DNA of 64,000 nucleotides from NCBI RefSeq assembly GCF_014127485.1, contig NZ_CP059903.1, forward strand, positions 992,001 to 1,056,000, given 5' to 3'. Origin of the DNA: Nocardioides dongkuii (GTDB lineage: Bacteria > Actinomycetota > Actinomycetes > Propionibacteriales > Nocardioidaceae). Numbering within the stretch: the stretch's first letter is position 1; each line of letters opens with the position of its first letter. The translations under genes were made by a program, and so were the position numbers. Positions 62,757 through 64,000 of this stretch are shown here, piece by piece. The notes beneath the pieces are model-generated. The model saw only the letters and a list, made by a program, of their open reading frames with translations, had not been told where the DNA came from and made no database searches.

Positions 62757-63632
62757 ATGCAGAGCAACAACCCGGTGTTCCGCCGGTCGGAGGAGTTCAC
62801 CCGCTCCGGCGCGAACGCCTACGGCAACCAGACCTACGCCGGGAACGGTGGCACCTACCAGGGTTACGGCACCGACCCCTCCCAGTGGGGCACTGGTACG
62901 CCGGGCTCCACCCCGGAGACCTTCGAGCGCAGCGCGCCGATGACGATCGACTCGGTCGTCCAGAAGTCGGCGATGACGATCGGGACGGTCTTCGTCGCGG
63001 CCTTCGCGACCTGGTTCCTGACCCCCGACCTGCGTGACGCCAACGTCGACCTCGGCCCGCTGTTCGCCGCGATGACCATCGGCGCGCTCGGTGCCTTCGC
63101 GCTGTCGATGGTGAACTCGTTCAAGCGGGTCATCAGCCCGGCGCTCGTGCTCGCCTTCGCGGTGCTCGAGGGCGTCGCGCTCGGCGCGCTGAGCAAGCTC
63201 TTCGACGCCCAGTTCTCCACGCCCGACTCGGGCAACATCGTCGTCCAGGCGGTGATCGGCACCTTCGCGGCCTTCGCCGGCACGCTCGCGGCGTACAAGT
63301 TCCTCAACATCAAGGTCGGCCAGAAGTTCCGCACCTTCGTGATGGCCGCGATGTTCGGCATGGTCGCGCTCAGCCTGCTCGAGCTCGTCCTGGGCCTCTT
63401 CGGCTCCCGGATGGGTCTCTACGACTTCGGCGGCATCGGCCTGCTGTTCTCGATCGCCGGCCTGGTGCTCGGCGTCTTCATGCTGATCCTCGACTTCGAC
63501 TTCGTCGAGCAGGGCGTCGCCAACCGGATCCCCGAGCGGGAGTCGTGGCGCGCGGCGTTCGCGATCACCGTGAGCCTGGTCTGGATCTACACCAACCTGC
63601 TCCGCCTCCTGGCGATCTTCAACCAGGACTGA
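62757..63632 (+). CDS. Bax inhibitor-1/YccA family membrane protein
   Basis: A 291-residue protein: a 65-residue Gly/Tyr/Thr-rich cytoplasmic N terminus, then seven hydrophobic segments with the BI-1/YccA character (GLLFSIAGLVLGVFMLILDFDFVEQ is the conserved late segment, here quoted in part: LILDFDFVEQGV). The Asp pair in the last segments fits a pH-gated calcium leak channel as in YetJ. ATG 62757 is preceded by AAGGAGGAG. A strong hairpin follows the gene. Confidence 0.9.
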   Translation: MQSNNPVFRRSEEFTRSGANAYGNQTYAGNGGTYQGYGTDPSQWGTGTPGSTPETFERSAPMTIDSVVQKSAMTIGTVFVAAFATWFLTPDLRDANVDLGPLFAAMTIGALGAFALSMVNSFKRVISPALVLAFAVLEGVALGALSKLFDAQFSTPDSGNIVVQAVIGTFAAFAGTLAAYKFLNIKVGQKFRTFVMAAMFGMVALSLLELVLGLFGSRMGLYDFGGIGLLFSIAGLVLGVFMLILDFDFVEQGVANRIPERESWRAAFAITVSLVWIYTNLLRLLAIFNQD

Positions 63633-63653
63633 TCCGCAGCAGCACAAGACACG

Positions 63654-63684
63654 AGGGGCCCCGGGCGATCCGCCCGGGGCCCCT
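63654..63684 (+). terminator. Hairpin terminator after the BI-1 gene
   Basis: GGGGCCCCGGGCG (63655-63667) pairs perfectly with CGCCCGGGGCCCC (63671-63683) around ATC, extended by one A-T pair. No U-tract follows, as is common in high-GC actinobacteria. Confidence 0.65.
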
Positions 63685-63706
63685 GCTGCGTGCTGGACCC
63701 AGTTAA

Positions 63707-63810
63707 GGGTTGAGTTGGGCCGTCCTTGCGCTCGAGCTGGGCGCTTCTCACGCACCTGCCGGGATGACGGCCCATCTCGATGGTGAGGTGGGCCCATTTC
63801 AACGGTGAGG
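63707..63810. repeat. Cruciform repeat element, family C, copy 2
   Basis: Two left units (AAGGGTTGAGTTGGGCC and GCTCGAGCTGGGC) are followed by a centre with TCTCACG and two right units (GGCCCATCTCGATGGTGAGG and GGCCCATTTCAACGGTGAGG). It has the same plan as 39567-39720 but two arms instead of three. It ends next to the convergent gene at 63814. Confidence 0.7.
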
Positions 63811-63813
63811 CGG

Positions 63814-64000
63814 TCAGCGGTCGGCGGTCTCCGGCTCGTCGGCGTCCTCGGGGGTCTCGGCCACGGTCTGCGGCCGGCGGCGGCGGTGCCGGATCTCGAC
63901 CCACCGGCCGCGGACGCCGAGGCGGTTGCCGCCGACCTCGGTGCCGTCGAGCTCGGTGCCCGGCGTCCGCACCGCCTCGATCGCGGCCTTGGTGATCGGC
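63814..64000 (-). CDS. C-terminal part of an unidentified protein
   Basis: The gene runs off the right edge; 61 codons and the stop (63814-63816) are present. The readable end is ITKAAIEAVRTPGTELDGTE, then GNRLGVRGRWVEIRHRRRRP and an acidic tail ending EPETADR. Codon use matches the neighbours (GC-rich third positions). The family is not recognised. Confidence 0.55.
   Translation of the reverse strand, partial: PITKAAIEAVRTPGTELDGTEVGGNRLGVRGRWVEIRHRRRRPQTVAETPEDADEPETADR

Overview
The window is 64 kb of a very GC-rich actinobacterial chromosome (sample lines I counted by hand are about 73% G+C; not computed over the whole window). The gene set fits a Nocardioides-like member of the Propionibacteriales: coproheme decarboxylase HemQ, DUF3000, DUF501, KstR-type operator, LigC-type ligase, Rv3230c/DesA3-like desaturase pair, MltB-type transglycosylase, and many apparently leaderless genes with a TANNNT hexamer 6-8 nt before the start codon. 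The genus is inferred from gene content only.

Layout. 1-4.3 kb: a divergent Baeyer-Villiger monooxygenase/TetR pair, ornithine aminotransferase, a VOC protein and a 3-ketosteroid dehydrogenase-like flavoprotein, three of them with clear operator palindromes. 4.3-12.8 kb: HrpA helicase, a lone PemK/MazF-like protein, an orphan solute-binding lipoprotein, RNase D and DUF3000. 12.9-19.3 kb: heme genes hemE, hemY/cgoX and hemQ, with NYN-domain and DUF4349 proteins between them, then a lipoprotein and msrB. 19.4-26.0 kb: ferredoxin reductase plus fatty-acid desaturase, a LigD-type primase-polymerase and an ATP-dependent ligase on opposite strands, and a candidate 6C-type small RNA. 26.1-30.3 kb: an odd tRNA-like gene and the sulfonate operon ssuDCBA. 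30.4-39.6 kb: glmU-prs, an ABC-2 exporter, rplY-pth-HAD-cysQ-VOC, and a lytic transglycosylase. 39.9-46.3 kb: a 1609-residue secreted protein carrying DUF11 repeats and its own C-terminal sortase domain, then an MFS exporter. 46.4-57.9 kb: mfd, a lipoprotein, mazG, eno, divIC/ftsB-like, DUF501, ppx, small membrane proteins, a family-5 uracil-DNA glycosylase, an ACT-domain protein and def.

The main accessory feature is at 57.9-60.0 kb. A tRNA with anticodon UAA is followed by a 2.0-kb island bounded by a 38-bp perfect direct repeat of the tRNA 3' end. The island has much lower G+C (about 52-53% in two lines counted), no integrase, and two overlapping genes: a winged-helix/DUF5343-like protein and a HEPN-type protein with an RNxxxH motif. 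I read this as a minimal tRNA-targeting element carrying a candidate two-gene defence or toxin-antitoxin module. The first gene has the only in-frame TTA codon I noticed in the window, which is the codon the target tRNA would read. A sulfotransferase, a beta-propeller glycosidase-like protein, a methyltransferase and a Bax-inhibitor-1 family protein close the window.

At least four families of intergenic inverted-repeat elements recur across the window: TTC-CCGGT palindromes, GAGTCGGC hairpins, GAGTTGGGC cruciforms and GGGACGTC hairpins. One of them, a 78-bp element present in two inverted copies, shows paired base changes that keep its hairpins. No rRNA, CRISPR array or insertion sequence was seen.
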